Under the pieces are notes generated by a model, which saw only the letters and a list, made by a program, of their open reading frames with translations, was not told where the DNA came from and did no database searches. From assembly GCA_000989565.1 (NCBI GenBank), contig LBOO01000007.1, positions 69,202 to 104,860 on the forward strand: a stretch of DNA of 35,659 nt, in the 5' to 3' direction. This DNA is from Candidatus Peregrinibacteria bacterium GW2011_GWA2_33_10. GTDB taxonomy: Bacteria > Patescibacteriota > Gracilibacteria > UBA1369 > GWC2-33-13. The translations under genes were made by a program, and so were the position numbers. Of the stretch, positions 7,951 through 16,162 are shown piece by piece; position 1 is the first letter of the stretch, and the number at the start of each line of letters is the position of its first letter.

Positions 7951-9030
7951 ATGAATGTTCGTCAAAAGTTAGAAGTTATACAGAAAATGGGAGGGTTTAC
8001 TCAAACTGAACTTGCGAATAAGATTGGTGTGTCTTTTGTGGCTTTGAATAGTTGGTGGAATCAAAAATCAACTCCTAGGCCAAAAAAATTAGCTTTAATT
8101 GATGAGTTTTATTTGGAAATAACTGGACAGAAAATTATTCCGGAAGATCAGCTTGAAGCAAAGAAGCAGGCTTTGAAAAATAGAGGTTATAAATATACTG
8201 AAAATAATGTCGCTATTATTGCGGCGATACTTTTTGATAATGTGGTGATTCCCGGAAAGTCTTTGACTGAACATTTGGAGGCAAAAAATCATCAAGAAGC
8301 TCTTTTTTATATGTTTGAATATATTTTAGATGGAGGCAGAATAGATGAAAAATTTGTTTTAAGACTTCATAGCATTTTAATGAATGGCATTCTTCATGAA
8401 GCGGGATTTTATAGGAATCATGGTGTTAGAATTGTTGGAGTGTATTTGCCAACGGCCAATTATTTAAAAATACCGGACTTAATGCCTGAGCTTATGATGG
8501 AAGCAGCTAAAAGCGAGAAAGATATAATTAAATTAGCAACAAATGTTCATAGTCGATTTGAAAAAATTCATCCTTTTTCGGATGGGAATGGACGTGTTGG
8601 GCGTTTGCTTTTGAATGCGATGTTGTTAAAAGCCAATTTGGCTCCGGCAATTATTCGTCAGGAAAAGAAGCAGCTTTATTATACTTATCTTTATAAAGCG
8701 CAGACTACGGAAGATCATAGTCTTTTAGAGGATTTTATTTGTGATTCTATTGTGGAGGGATTTGATATTTTGGAGAGGAAGTATGTACAAGATTTTAAGA
8801 ACTTAATTTTAAAAAAGAAGATTATTCTTGCAAAAGAGGAAATGCAGATTATAGACTTGTTATTGTTTGGGATGAATAGTATTAGGGTCAGTGATGTTGA
8901 AGATTTTTTTGCAGTTTCAAAGTTTACAGCTCAAATTTATCTTTCGAGTTTGGAAAAAAAAGGTTTGATTAAGAGGCATGGGCCTAAAAGTAGCGGAATT
9001 TATACTTTATTAGATTTTAATGTCCTTTAA
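7951..9030 (+). CDS. Fic-domain protein with N-terminal HTH and C-terminal winged helix
   Basis: Protein of 359 residues from the ATG at 7951. Residues about 17-37 (TQTELANKIGVSFVALNSWW) form an XRE-like helix-turn-helix. The Fic core has the canonical active-site motif HPFSDGNGRVGR (207-218) with catalytic H207, so AMP transfer or a related nucleotidyl/phosphoryl transfer to a protein target is expected. The C-terminal 75 residues look like a winged helix (IRVSDVEDFFAVSKFTAQIYLSSLEKKGLIK). Where class II Fic proteins carry the inhibitory S/T-x-x-x-E-G/N helix, this protein reads AAILFDN (91-97), without the Ser or the inhibitory Glu. The start was chosen from the promoter position. The two palindromes at 7871-7913 make autoregulation likely. 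The 3' end overlaps the convergent flavoprotein gene by 14 bases. Confidence 0.88.
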   Translation: MNVRQKLEVIQKMGGFTQTELANKIGVSFVALNSWWNQKSTPRPKKLALIDEFYLEITGQKIIPEDQLEAKKQALKNRGYKYTENNVAIIAAILFDNVVIPGKSLTEHLEAKNHQEALFYMFEYILDGGRIDEKFVLRLHSILMNGILHEAGFYRNHGVRIVGVYLPTANYLKIPDLMPELMMEAAKSEKDIIKLATNVHSRFEKIHPFSDGNGRVGRLLLNAMLLKANLAPAIIRQEKKQLYYTYLYKAQTTEDHSLLEDFICDSIVEGFDILERKYVQDFKNLILKKKIILAKEEMQIIDLLLFGMNSIRVSDVEDFFAVSKFTAQIYLSSLEKKGLIKRHGPKSSGIYTLLDFNVL

Positions 9031-10276
9031 TTTTAAATAAATCCAAAAATATATACCATGCGTATTTTATGAGTAGGGGCAGGTTGCGGATTTTTAGAAC
9101 TATGCCAATCAGGCTTTTTTGGCGGTCTTTGCTGTCGCAGAATTGGTTGATGAAATGTTCTTTGTCTTTGGCAATTAGGTTGAACATTGTTTTGTAGGTG
9201 CGGTTTTTTTTCATTCGGTTCCAGATGAAGCGATAGAAGAGTTGTTTTTTGTAGTAGGTGATTAATTTGTTGTGTTTTTCCATTTCTTGTAAGTAGGTTT
9301 TTAAAGCTTTTTTGTCGCCATTTAAATGTTTGGGAATTAATTTTGCGGCGATTTTGCCTGATATTACGGCACCTTTTATTCCGTCAGCGGAGAACGCGCC
9401 GCAGAAGCCGGCGGCGTCGCCGATTAATAAGCTGTAATCGTCCTGAACTTTTTTTAATGGTCCGTTGATGGGAATTTGGTGGCCAAAACATAGAATTTCT
9501 TTTGTGTTTTTTTCGATATTTATAATTTTTTTCTCTTTTAAAATTTCTATAAATTCATTTACTTTGTTTAATTCTTTGCGGTCTTTTTTTAGTTTTGCCA
9601 AGCCTAAGCGAAAAGCTTTTTTATTGTTTATTATTGTGGGGGAGAGCCAGCCGCCGTATCCTAGGGAAAATTCGCCGAACCAGAAGTGATAAACAGTACT
9701 GTCGGGGTTGTCGCCTAAAAGTATATCGCCGTAAAATACTTTCTCGATGGCTACTAGGAATTTTTTATTTTTGGAAAGGTTTTTGTTGGCTTTTGCGACG
9801 CATGATTCCGATCCGTCAGCTCCGACTATGAATTTGCATGAAACTTTTTTTTCAATTCCGTTTTCTTTAAGTTTAACTTTTACCGGATATTCTTCGTTTT
9901 TATCGATTTTATAAGTTATAAATTGGGAATTGATTTTTAAATCTACGTTTTTTGGCAGTTTTTCGGACATTCCCTGGATTAGAGTCGGTGTGTCAGTGGA
10001 ATATATCCATGGTTTTTTCGTGCCGGAAAAGAAATTGTTTTCAAAATTAGTGGAAACTACGCCGATTGTGGTGATTTGATTTGGAACGTATTTATCAACT
10101 TCAAAAAAGGCTGCTATTTCGTCTTTTGTGGCTTGGGTAATTAAGCCTGTGGATTCAATTAAGCTATTTAAAAGCTTTTTTTTGTCTAAAATTAAGATTT
10201 TTAGGTTTTTAGGCAGATGGTGGGCGAGAGTTAGGCCGGAGAAACTCGCGCCGATGATGATGATGTCGTAAGTCAT
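9017..10276 (-). CDS. FAD-dependent oxidoreductase, geranylgeranyl-reductase-like
   Basis: Protein of 419 residues. It has an N-terminal Rossmann dinucleotide motif IIIIGASFSGLTLAHHL (residues 5-21), a conserved FIVGADGSES (about 150) and the second FAD-binding segment LLIGDAAGFCGAFSADGIKGAVISGK (about 285-310), the pattern of the geranylgeranyl reductase/PHBH-like flavoprotein group. Members reduce isoprenoid chains or hydroxylate aromatic compounds, and the substrate cannot be told from sequence. No membrane helices are evident. The gene is monocistronic as far as the sequence shows, and its 3' end overlaps the convergent HTH-Fic gene by 14 bases. Confidence 0.8.
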   Translation of the reverse strand: MTYDIIIIGASFSGLTLAHHLPKNLKILILDKKKLLNSLIESTGLITQATKDEIAAFFEVDKYVPNQITTIGVVSTNFENNFFSGTKKPWIYSTDTPTLIQGMSEKLPKNVDLKINSQFITYKIDKNEEYPVKVKLKENGIEKKVSCKFIVGADGSESCVAKANKNLSKNKKFLVAIEKVFYGDILLGDNPDSTVYHFWFGEFSLGYGGWLSPTIINNKKAFRLGLAKLKKDRKELNKVNEFIEILKEKKIINIEKNTKEILCFGHQIPINGPLKKVQDDYSLLIGDAAGFCGAFSADGIKGAVISGKIAAKLIPKHLNGDKKALKTYLQEMEKHNKLITYYKKQLFYRFIWNRMKKNRTYKTMFNLIAKDKEHFINQFCDSKDRQKSLIGIVLKIRNLPLLIKYAWYIFLDLFKIKGH

Positions 10277-10351
10277 GTTTGTGATTTTTTATTCGCGGTG
10301 AAAATTTATCATGTTTTTAGGGTTGTAAACAAATGTATTTAGTATTAATAA

Positions 10352-10372
10352 AGTAATTGGTAATTTGTATTT
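10352..10372 (+). repeat. Short heptamer run upstream of folP
   Basis: Three degenerate 7-bp units (AGTAATT, GGTAATT, TGTATTT). They resemble the longer NGTAATY arrays at 12066 and 14402. A purine-rich stretch (GGAAGGAA) follows 14 bases before the folP ATG. Confidence 0.4.
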
Positions 10373-10392
10373 GGAAGGAATTTTATTAAATT

Positions 10393-11205
10393 ATGTTTGA
10401 AATTTTGATTAAAAATAGGATTTTGAAGTTTGATTCCGGCATTGTAATGGGGATTTTGAATTTGACACCGGATTCGTTTTCGGACGGGGGGATGTTTGTT
10501 GACAGGGAAAAGGCTTTAAATAGGGCTAAACAGATGGTGAGTGAGGGAGCAAAGATTATTGATGTTGGCGGGGAAAGTACGGGACCGGGGAGTGAGGATG
10601 TGAGTGAGGAAGAAGAGCTTTTACGGATTTATGAAGTTTTGGAGAGGATATCTTTTTGGAGAAAAAAAGAAGATAAGGATTTTTTGATTTCCGTGGATAC
10701 TTATAAGCCTTTTGTGGCTAGAGAATTGATTAAGTTGGGGATTGACATTATTAATGATGTTACTGCTTTTAGGTTTAAAAATGGGGAAATGGCGGAAGTT
10801 GTAGCCAGAAATTGTTTGGGGGTTGTTTTGATGTATTCGAAAGATGAAACGGCTCGGACTACACGAAAGGAGATTGAGTATGATGACGTGGTTAAAACCA
10901 TTAAGGATTTTTGGCTTGATAGAGTGGATTTTGCTTTGAAAAGTGGAGTTTCAAAAAGACAGATTATTTTGGATCCGGGCATGGGGGCTTTTGTCAGCGC
11001 TGTTCCAAAGTATAGTTTTGAAATTTTGGAAAGATTGAGGGAATTAAAAGAGCTTGGTTATCCCATTTTAGTGGGAACTTCGAGGAAGAGTTTTTTGGGA
11101 GGGAAAATTGAGGAGAGGGAGGAAAAGAGCAGGGAGACATCGTTTTTGGCGATTCGGAATGGGGCGGATATTGTGAGGGTGCATGAGGTGAGTATGGGAA
11201 AATAA
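10393..11205 (+). CDS. folP: Dihydropteroate synthase
   Basis: Protein of 270 residues, the usual size for DHPS. Motifs in order: MGILNLTPDSFSDGG (residues 19-33), DVGGESTGPGS (57-67), ISVDTYKP, INDVTAF, ILDPGMGAF, GTSRKSFLG and the C-terminal VRVHEV. These are the pterin- and p-aminobenzoate-binding loops of the TIM barrel. It joins p-aminobenzoate to the pterin pyrophosphate in folate synthesis and so uses the product of the pabB/pabC genes earlier in the window. It faces the TrmB-type regulator gene convergently with a one-base gap. No other folate gene (folK, folB, folE, folC) is present here. Confidence 0.96.
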   Translation: MFEILIKNRILKFDSGIVMGILNLTPDSFSDGGMFVDREKALNRAKQMVSEGAKIIDVGGESTGPGSEDVSEEEELLRIYEVLERISFWRKKEDKDFLISVDTYKPFVARELIKLGIDIINDVTAFRFKNGEMAEVVARNCLGVVLMYSKDETARTTRKEIEYDDVVKTIKDFWLDRVDFALKSGVSKRQIILDPGMGAFVSAVPKYSFEILERLRELKELGYPILVGTSRKSFLGGKIEEREEKSRETSFLAIRNGADIVRVHEVSMGK

Positions 11206-11206
11206 T

Positions 11207-11959
11207 TTATTTTTTTTGTAATTGATCGAAAATAAAATGTAAGGCTTGAGCGATATCGGGGTGGCTTAGTTGGACGCCTATGATATTTTCTTTGAAGAGG
11301 ATGATAAAAACTGTGTTGCCGACAAGGTAAAAATTGGTGGCGCCATTTGAGGCGGGGAGATCGAATAGGCTGTTTATTTGAGTTAAAGGGCTTAATCTTT
11401 CGCGGGTGAGCATGCCTTCGGCGACTAACGCATCGATTTTTATGTTGAATTTGGTGAGGTTTTTTATGAAGAGTTCGCCGATGTCTTTTAATTTTAATCT
11501 TCCTGTTTGTTCAGTAAATGTTTCAGAGGCGAGGAGGCGGATTGTGGTGAGGTTTTGGGATTTTATTTCATTAATGATGTCATCAAAAATTTGTTTTGGG
11601 TTTTGGTCGTAGATTTTAATTTTTGGTGGGTTTAAGCTTTCGGGTCTTAAATTTTTTAGTTCGCTTTCAATTAATGAGTAATTTTCTTGGATTTCCGTTA
11701 ATTCATTTTTTTGATTTTCGATGTATTTTAAAATGGTTTTTTCATTTTCTATGTAAAAATATTGAATTCCGGCTTTTTTTGTAATTGAGATTAGCCCTAA
11801 TTTATTCAGTTTTTTTAATATACGATATGTGTTTGTGCGTTCGAATCCCGTGTGTTTGGCTATAACTGATGCCGGATTTGTTCCAAGACGATATAAACTT
11901 GTGAAAATTCGGTATTCTTTTTGATCCAGATTCAGTTTTTGAAAGATTTTTTCGAGCAT
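11207..11959 (-). CDS. TrmB-family transcriptional regulator
   Basis: Protein of 250 residues. Residues about 8-62 form a TrmB-type winged helix (LDQKEYRIFTSLYRLGTNPASVIAKHTGFERTNTYRILKKLNKLGLI). A short coiled-coil linker (about 75-105) and an alpha/beta effector or phospholipase-D-like domain follow. In archaea and some bacteria, TrmB proteins bind sugars and control sugar transport genes; a close relative need not share that ligand. No adjacent transport operon reveals its target. It is transcribed divergently from the Cys-rich paralogue at 12128. Confidence 0.75.
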   Translation of the reverse strand: MLEKIFQKLNLDQKEYRIFTSLYRLGTNPASVIAKHTGFERTNTYRILKKLNKLGLISITKKAGIQYFYIENEKTILKYIENQKNELTEIQENYSLIESELKNLRPESLNPPKIKIYDQNPKQIFDDIINEIKSQNLTTIRLLASETFTEQTGRLKLKDIGELFIKNLTKFNIKIDALVAEGMLTRERLSPLTQINSLFDLPASNGATNFYLVGNTVFIILFKENIIGVQLSHPDIAQALHFIFDQLQKK

Positions 11960-12044
11960 AATCTGTTGTGATTTTTATTGCACAGGAGATGATAGCATGG
12001 ACTTAAACTGAATTGCAATGTTTTTGTTGTTGTGTGCTAGCGGG

Positions 12045-12073
12045 TTGACAAGGGAAGGAGAAGCTCGTAATCT
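12045..12073 (+). promoter_or_regulatory. Promoter of Cys-rich paralogue 1
   Basis: A perfect TTGACA (12045-12050), 17 bp and TAATCT (12068-12073). The -10 box is provided by the first unit of the heptamer array that runs up to the start codon. Confidence 0.6.
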
Positions 12074-12121
12074 GTAATTCGTAATTCGTAATCCGTAATC
12101 TGTAATTCGTAATCCGTAATT
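12066..12121 (+). repeat. Heptamer tandem array, eight units, abutting a start codon
   Basis: Eight 7-bp units of the form YGTAATY (CGTAATC, TGTAATT, CGTAATT, CGTAATC, CGTAATC, TGTAATT, CGTAATC, CGTAATT), then CGTAAAATG, where ATG is the start of the Cys-rich gene. Every unit contains a TAATYY sequence similar to a -10 box. An equivalent seven-unit array precedes the second paralogue. Confidence 0.9.
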
Positions 12122-12127
12122 CGTAAA

Positions 12128-13810
12128 ATGAATAAAAATTGTAAAATTTGCGGGGCGGGATTTGAAATCACGGAAAGTGATTTGGGGTTTTATGATAAGA
12201 TTTCGCCGGTGTTTAATAATAAGAAATATTCAATTCCCGAGCCTGGTTGTTGTCCGGATTGTAGGCAAATCAGGAGGCTTGCATCTGTGAATGAGAGGGC
12301 TTTATATAAGAGAAAATGTGATGCCACGGGCAAAGAGATTATTTCAATGTATTCTCCTGATAAGAATTGTAAGGTTTTTGACGTGAAAGAATGGTGGAGT
12401 GATAGATGGGATCCATTAGTTTATGGAAAAGATTATGATTTTAATAAAAGTTTTTTTGAGCAGATTCGCGAGTTGGGTTCTGAAGTTCCCAGGCCTTCTT
12501 TGATGGTTACTTTTGGAACAATGGAAAATAGCGATTATGTTAATTTGGCAGGAAAATGCAAGAATTGTTATTTGGTTTTTGACAGTGATAGCAATCAGGA
12601 TTGTTATTATGGTTATACAATAAATCGTTCGAGAAATATTGTTGACTCTTTAAAAGTAGATAAATCGGAGCTTTGTTATGAATGTATCGATTGTAATGAA
12701 TGTTATAATCTTAAATTTTCAATAAATTGTCGAAATTGTAGCGATGGAGTTTTTTTGAAGAATTGTATCGGCTGCCGAAATTGTTTTGGCTGTGTTAATT
12801 TGAATCAAAAAGAATTTTATTTTTTTAATCAGCAATTAAGCAAAGATGAATATTTTGAAAAATTGAAACAGTATGAAGTTTCGAAATATTCTTCTTTGAA
12901 AAGTTTAAAAAATAGCATCTATGCGGAGTTTTTAAAATTTCCAAATAAATACATGATTGGATTTAATAATATCGATTGTACAGGGGATTGTCTTTATAAT
13001 TGCAAGAATACGCACAAATCTTATGATTGTTTCTTTAATGAAGACTGTAAATATTGTTATTCGGTTTATTATCGAAGCAAAAATTGTTATGATATTTATC
13101 AATTTGGAGATAATTTGGAGCTTTGTTATGAAGACGCGATTTTAGGATATTCGAGTTCTAATGTGCTTTTTTCTCTACAGTGCATTACAGGATTAAATAA
13201 TATTTTTTATTGTCAGAATTGTGTGTCTTCGCACGATTTGTTTGGATGTATCGGGCTTAGGCATAAGGAATATTGTATTTTGAACAAGCAATATACTAAG
13301 TCAGATTATGAAAGTTTGGTGTCGAAAATTATTGAACATATGATTAAAACGCAAGAATGGGGAGAATATTTTCCGATTTCCAATTCGATTTTTGGTTATA
13401 ATGAAACTTGCGCCATGGATTTTGCGCCTATTTCCAAGGAGGAAGCTTTGAATAAAGATTATAAATGGAAGGATGAAGATGAGAAGCAATATTTGGCGCA
13501 AGTTTATCAAACTCCGGATGATATTCATGAGGTTTCTGATGATATTACCAGGGAGATTTTGGCATGCGAGGAATGCAGGAAAAATTATAAAATTATTCCT
13601 CAGGAGTTAAAGTTTTATCGTGATATGAATTTATCGATTCCGAGAAAATGTCCTGATTGCAGGCATAAGGAGAGGATTGCTTTACGAAATCCGAGGAAAT
13701 TGTGGAAGAGGAATTGTATGAAGTGCGGGGTGGGGATTGAGACGACGTATGCGCCGGAGAGAAAGGAGATTGTGTATTGTGAGAAGTGTTATTTGGAGGC
13801 CTTGGTTTAG
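12128..13810 (+). CDS. Cys-rich zinc-ribbon repeat protein, intact paralogue 1
   Basis: Protein of 560 residues with about 42 cysteines. An N-terminal zinc-ribbon module (CKICGAGFEI, then CCPDCR, then KRKCD) resembles the C-terminal module (CEECRKNYKI, CPDCRH, NCMKCG, YCEKCYLE). Between them lie two blocks (about residues 140-235 and 295-390) of short repeats with NC-x-x-C or DCYY every 10-20 residues, each block ending in a segment of the type GLRHKEYCILNKQYTKSDYE. The regular spacing suggests a beta-solenoid with stacked cysteines or many metal sites; that is inference. There is no signal peptide or membrane segment. To my knowledge the family is multicopy in CPR genomes and unnamed. This is the only full-length copy here with the complete C-terminal tail. 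Confidence 0.8.
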   Translation: MNKNCKICGAGFEITESDLGFYDKISPVFNNKKYSIPEPGCCPDCRQIRRLASVNERALYKRKCDATGKEIISMYSPDKNCKVFDVKEWWSDRWDPLVYGKDYDFNKSFFEQIRELGSEVPRPSLMVTFGTMENSDYVNLAGKCKNCYLVFDSDSNQDCYYGYTINRSRNIVDSLKVDKSELCYECIDCNECYNLKFSINCRNCSDGVFLKNCIGCRNCFGCVNLNQKEFYFFNQQLSKDEYFEKLKQYEVSKYSSLKSLKNSIYAEFLKFPNKYMIGFNNIDCTGDCLYNCKNTHKSYDCFFNEDCKYCYSVYYRSKNCYDIYQFGDNLELCYEDAILGYSSSNVLFSLQCITGLNNIFYCQNCVSSHDLFGCIGLRHKEYCILNKQYTKSDYESLVSKIIEHMIKTQEWGEYFPISNSIFGYNETCAMDFAPISKEEALNKDYKWKDEDEKQYLAQVYQTPDDIHEVSDDITREILACEECRKNYKIIPQELKFYRDMNLSIPRKCPDCRHKERIALRNPRKLWKRNCMKCGVGIETTYAPERKEIVYCEKCYLEALV

Positions 13811-14049
13811 AGGTTTTTGTAGGTTTGGTCGTCGCGTTTGTTTATTTTCATAATCTTATTTTCGTCTTTCAAGCAATTAAAAATGATTCTAAAGCTGCCA
13901 ATTCGGACTCTAAATAAAGTTTTTTCTCCTTTTAATTTTTTTACATCCAGATTTGTTAAATTTTTAGCTATGATTAGCTTCATAGTTAATATTAACAATT
14001 TTTGTTCCGCTTTTGTTCTTTTTTTTAAAAATTTTGTTAATTTATCCAT
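13807..14049 (-). CDS. RelE/ParE-family toxin
   Basis: Protein of 80 residues from ATG 14049. The segment LKGEKTLFRVRIGSFRIIFNCLKDENKIMKINKRDDQTYKNL is the standard RelE-like core (L-x-G-x-x-x-x-x-R-V-R-x-G-x-x-R-I-x-F, then I-x-x-R-x-x-x-Y). RelE-type toxins usually cleave mRNA on the ribosome; catalytic residues vary, so activity is not proven. The chosen start overlaps the antitoxin stop by 8 bases, which suits coupling; an ATG at 14061 is the alternative. The stop overlaps the end of Cys-rich paralogue 1 by 4 bases, so the module sits flush against that gene. Confidence 0.85.
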   Translation of the reverse strand: MDKLTKFLKKRTKAEQKLLILTMKLIIAKNLTNLDVKKLKGEKTLFRVRIGSFRIIFNCLKDENKIMKINKRDDQTYKNL

Positions 14050-14290
14050 GTTTTTTTTCAAATTTTTCGATTTTTTTCAACAGTATTTCCGCAGGGATGC
14101 CGTCCGGATAATCTTCGGTAAAATCAATCAAGGTTTTCCATTTTCCCTCTTTTTCATCTTCGGTCAAGGGAATTATTTTAAATGCGGGTTTGGAGCGGCG
14201 AATAACAATGAGGGTATTTCCTTGTTGGACAAAATCCGTGTAATGAGAGAGATTTTTGCGAAATTCTTTAATAGGTATTATTTTGCTCAT
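14042..14290 (-). CDS. Phd/YefM-family antitoxin
   Basis: Protein of 82 residues. The N-terminal half has the Phd/YefM pattern (MSKIIPIKEFRKNLSHYTDFVQQGNTLIVIRRSKPAFKIIPL), a DNA-binding dimer fold. The C-terminal half (PDGIPAEILLKKIEKFEKKHG) would be the toxin-wrapping helix. It is the first gene of the module and precedes the RelE-like toxin with a short overlap. A direct repeat just upstream of the ATG is a plausible autoregulatory site. Confidence 0.88.
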   Translation of the reverse strand: MSKIIPIKEFRKNLSHYTDFVQQGNTLIVIRRSKPAFKIIPLTEDEKEGKWKTLIDFTEDYPDGIPAEILLKKIEKFEKKHG

Positions 14291-14293
14291 GAT

Positions 14294-14334
14294 AAGTGTA
14301 TTTTTAAGTGTACGTTTGAATTGTAACTTGGCAA
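14294..14334 (-). promoter_or_regulatory. Promoter and direct-repeat operator of the Phd/RelE-like module
   Basis: Minus strand: TTGCCA (14334-14329), a 16-bp spacer and TACACT (14312-14307). TACACTT occurs at 14312-14306 and again at 14300-14294, a 12-bp period that overlaps the -10 box and ends 3 bp before the antitoxin ATG. That is a typical place for antitoxin binding. Confidence 0.45.
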
Positions 14335-14401
14335 GAGTGTTGTTGTCAATGAATTGTAGAGATCAGAAGTTAATTATTAGCGATTAGGAAATATAAATAA
14401 G

Positions 14402-14450
14402 AGTAATTGGTAATTGGTAATTAGTAATTCGTAATTCGTAATCCGTAATT
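14402..14450 (+). repeat. Heptamer tandem array, seven units, abutting a start codon
   Basis: Seven units of NGTAATY (AGTAATT, GGTAATT, GGTAATT, AGTAATT, CGTAATT, CGTAATC, CGTAATT), then CGTAAAATG, with the ATG of paralogue 2. The junction sequence and the following bases are the same as at paralogue 1, so the array was probably copied together with the 5' end of the gene. Confidence 0.88.
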
Positions 14451-14456
14451 CGTAAA

Positions 14457-15978
14457 ATGAATAAAAATTGTAAAAACTGCCAACAGATTTTTGAAATCAC
14501 GGAAAGTGATTTGGGGTTTTATGATAAGATTTCGCCGGTGTTTCCCGCAAACGGGACAGGTACCGGGAAGAAATTTTTGTTTCCTGAGCCTAGTTTGTGT
14601 CCTGATTGCAGACAGCAGAGGAGACTTGCTTTTAGGAATGAGAGAAAGCTTTATAAAAGGAAATGTGATCAAAAGTTTTTTTGCGCAATTTAATGAATTG
14701 CTTTTAAAAGTTCCACGACTTTCCGTTTTTAGCAGAAATAGCGTGAATAGTGATTATACGAATTATGAAGAAAAGGATAAAAATTGTTATCTTTGTTTTG
14801 CCGGAGGGTTTTCTGAAGATTGTATGCATTGTTATTCGCAAATTTTTTGTAAAAATTGTGTGGATTGTTCTTTGATAAATCATAGTGAACTTTGTTATGA
14901 GTGTTTGAAATTGGAGAATTGTTATCAATGTTTTTATGTGCAAAATTCGCAAAATTGTAATAATTGTTATTTGGGAATGGATTTGATTGGTTGTAGTAAT
15001 TGTTTTGGGTGTTGCGGGCTAAGAAATAAAATTTATTATATTTTTAATAAAGCTTATTCAAAAGAGGATTATGAAAAAGAAATTAAAAATTTATTGTTAA
15101 AAATAAAATCAAAGGAAATTTTAGATAAATTTGAAAAATTAAGTTTAAAAATTTCCAGAAAATACGCACATATTTTGAAAAGTGAAGATTGTAGCGGTGA
15201 TTTTATTTTAAATTCTCAGAATTGTGATTTTTGTTTTGATGTCAGTGATGGAAAAGATTCGAAATTTATGACTAATAGTGATGATTTTCGTGATTGTTAT
15301 GATTGCGATCATGCTCAATTGCCGGCGGATTTGGTTTATGACTCTCAAAGTGTATGTCTTGGCTGTTATATGAATGCTTTTTGTAATTATTGTTGGACTA
15401 CGAATAATTCTTTGTATTGTGATAGTTGTCATTATTCGAAGAATTTATTTGGTTGTGTTGGCTTGAAGCATAGAGAATATTGTGTTTTTAATAAGCAATA
15501 TACAAAAGAAGAATATGAGCAGTTGGTTCCGAAAATTATTCAACATATGATTAAAATAGGAGAATGGGGAGAGTTTTATCCTATTTCAATTTCTCCTTTT
15601 GCTTATAATGAAACAGTGGCGCAGGAATATTTTCCATTAACGAAGGAGGAGGCTTTTTCGAAAGGTTATAAGTGGAAAGATGAGGATATAAATGAGAAAC
15701 CTGTTTATACGAAAGTGGATGTTCCGGAATTTATTGGAGATGTTTCGGATGATATTGTAAGGGAGATTTTGACGTGTGAAAGTTGTGGGAAGAATTATAA
15801 AATCATTCCTCAGGAGTTGAAATTTTATCGAAATATGAATTTGCCGATTCCGAGGAGATGTCCGGATTGCAGGCATAAGGAGAGGATTGCTTTAAGGAAT
15901 CCGAGGAAGTTGTGGAAGAGGAATTGTATGAAGTGCGGGGTGGGGATTGAGACGACTTTTTTTGTTTTGATATATTAA
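14457..15978 (+). pseudogene. Cys-rich zinc-ribbon paralogue 2, frameshifted and 3'-truncated
   Basis: The first 71 codons (to KLYKRKCD) are in one frame; the rest, from KSFFAQFNELLLKVPR onward, is in another. Aligned with paralogue 1, about 122 bp are missing between the codons for KCD and KSFF, and 122 is not a multiple of 3, so the frame breaks. The N-terminal frame ends at a stop at 14691-14693. The second frame keeps both Cys-repeat blocks (for example NCYLCFAGGFSEDCMHCYSQ) and the C-terminal module up to GIETT, then ends in unrelated FFVLIY instead of the tail found in paralogue 1. A shortened product could start at an internal codon, but the gene is best read as decaying. Confidence 0.8.
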
Positions 15979-16006
15979 GCTTGGAAAATAAATTTGAAAT
16001 TTAAAT

Positions 16007-16162
16007 ATGCGAAAAGTCCATAAAAAATCTGCGCAGGAAATACAAGATGATATTTTTAGAAAAATGACAACCGAGCAAAAAATATTAACCGGCTCAGTTT
16101 TGTGGAAAATGGCAAAAAATATAGCTTCTGATAAAATCAATTATGCCTCAAAAAGACTCTAA
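16007..16162 (+). CDS. Small protein preceding a nucleotidyltransferase
   Basis: A 51-residue reading frame (MRKVHKKSAQEIQDDIFRKM at the start), basic and helical, containing the stretch KILTGSVLWKMAKNI. It overlaps the next gene by 20 bases in another frame, which suggests translational coupling. Small helical proteins of this kind often precede AbiEii-like nucleotidyltransferases, so it may be its partner or antitoxin; this is inference from position. The start follows the truncated end of paralogue 2 by about 30 bases. Confidence 0.6.
   Translation: MRKVHKKSAQEIQDDIFRKMTTEQKILTGSVLWKMAKNIASDKINYASKRL

Noticed and set aside
11835-11860. TTCGAATCC, reminiscent of a tRNA T-loop
   Set aside because: It lies inside the TrmB-type gene in frame, and no acceptor or anticodon stem surrounds it.
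14820-15450. Minus-strand frames rich in Thr and Ile opposite the Cys-rich genes
   Set aside because: They are shadows of the biased NC-x-x-C codons on the plus strand.
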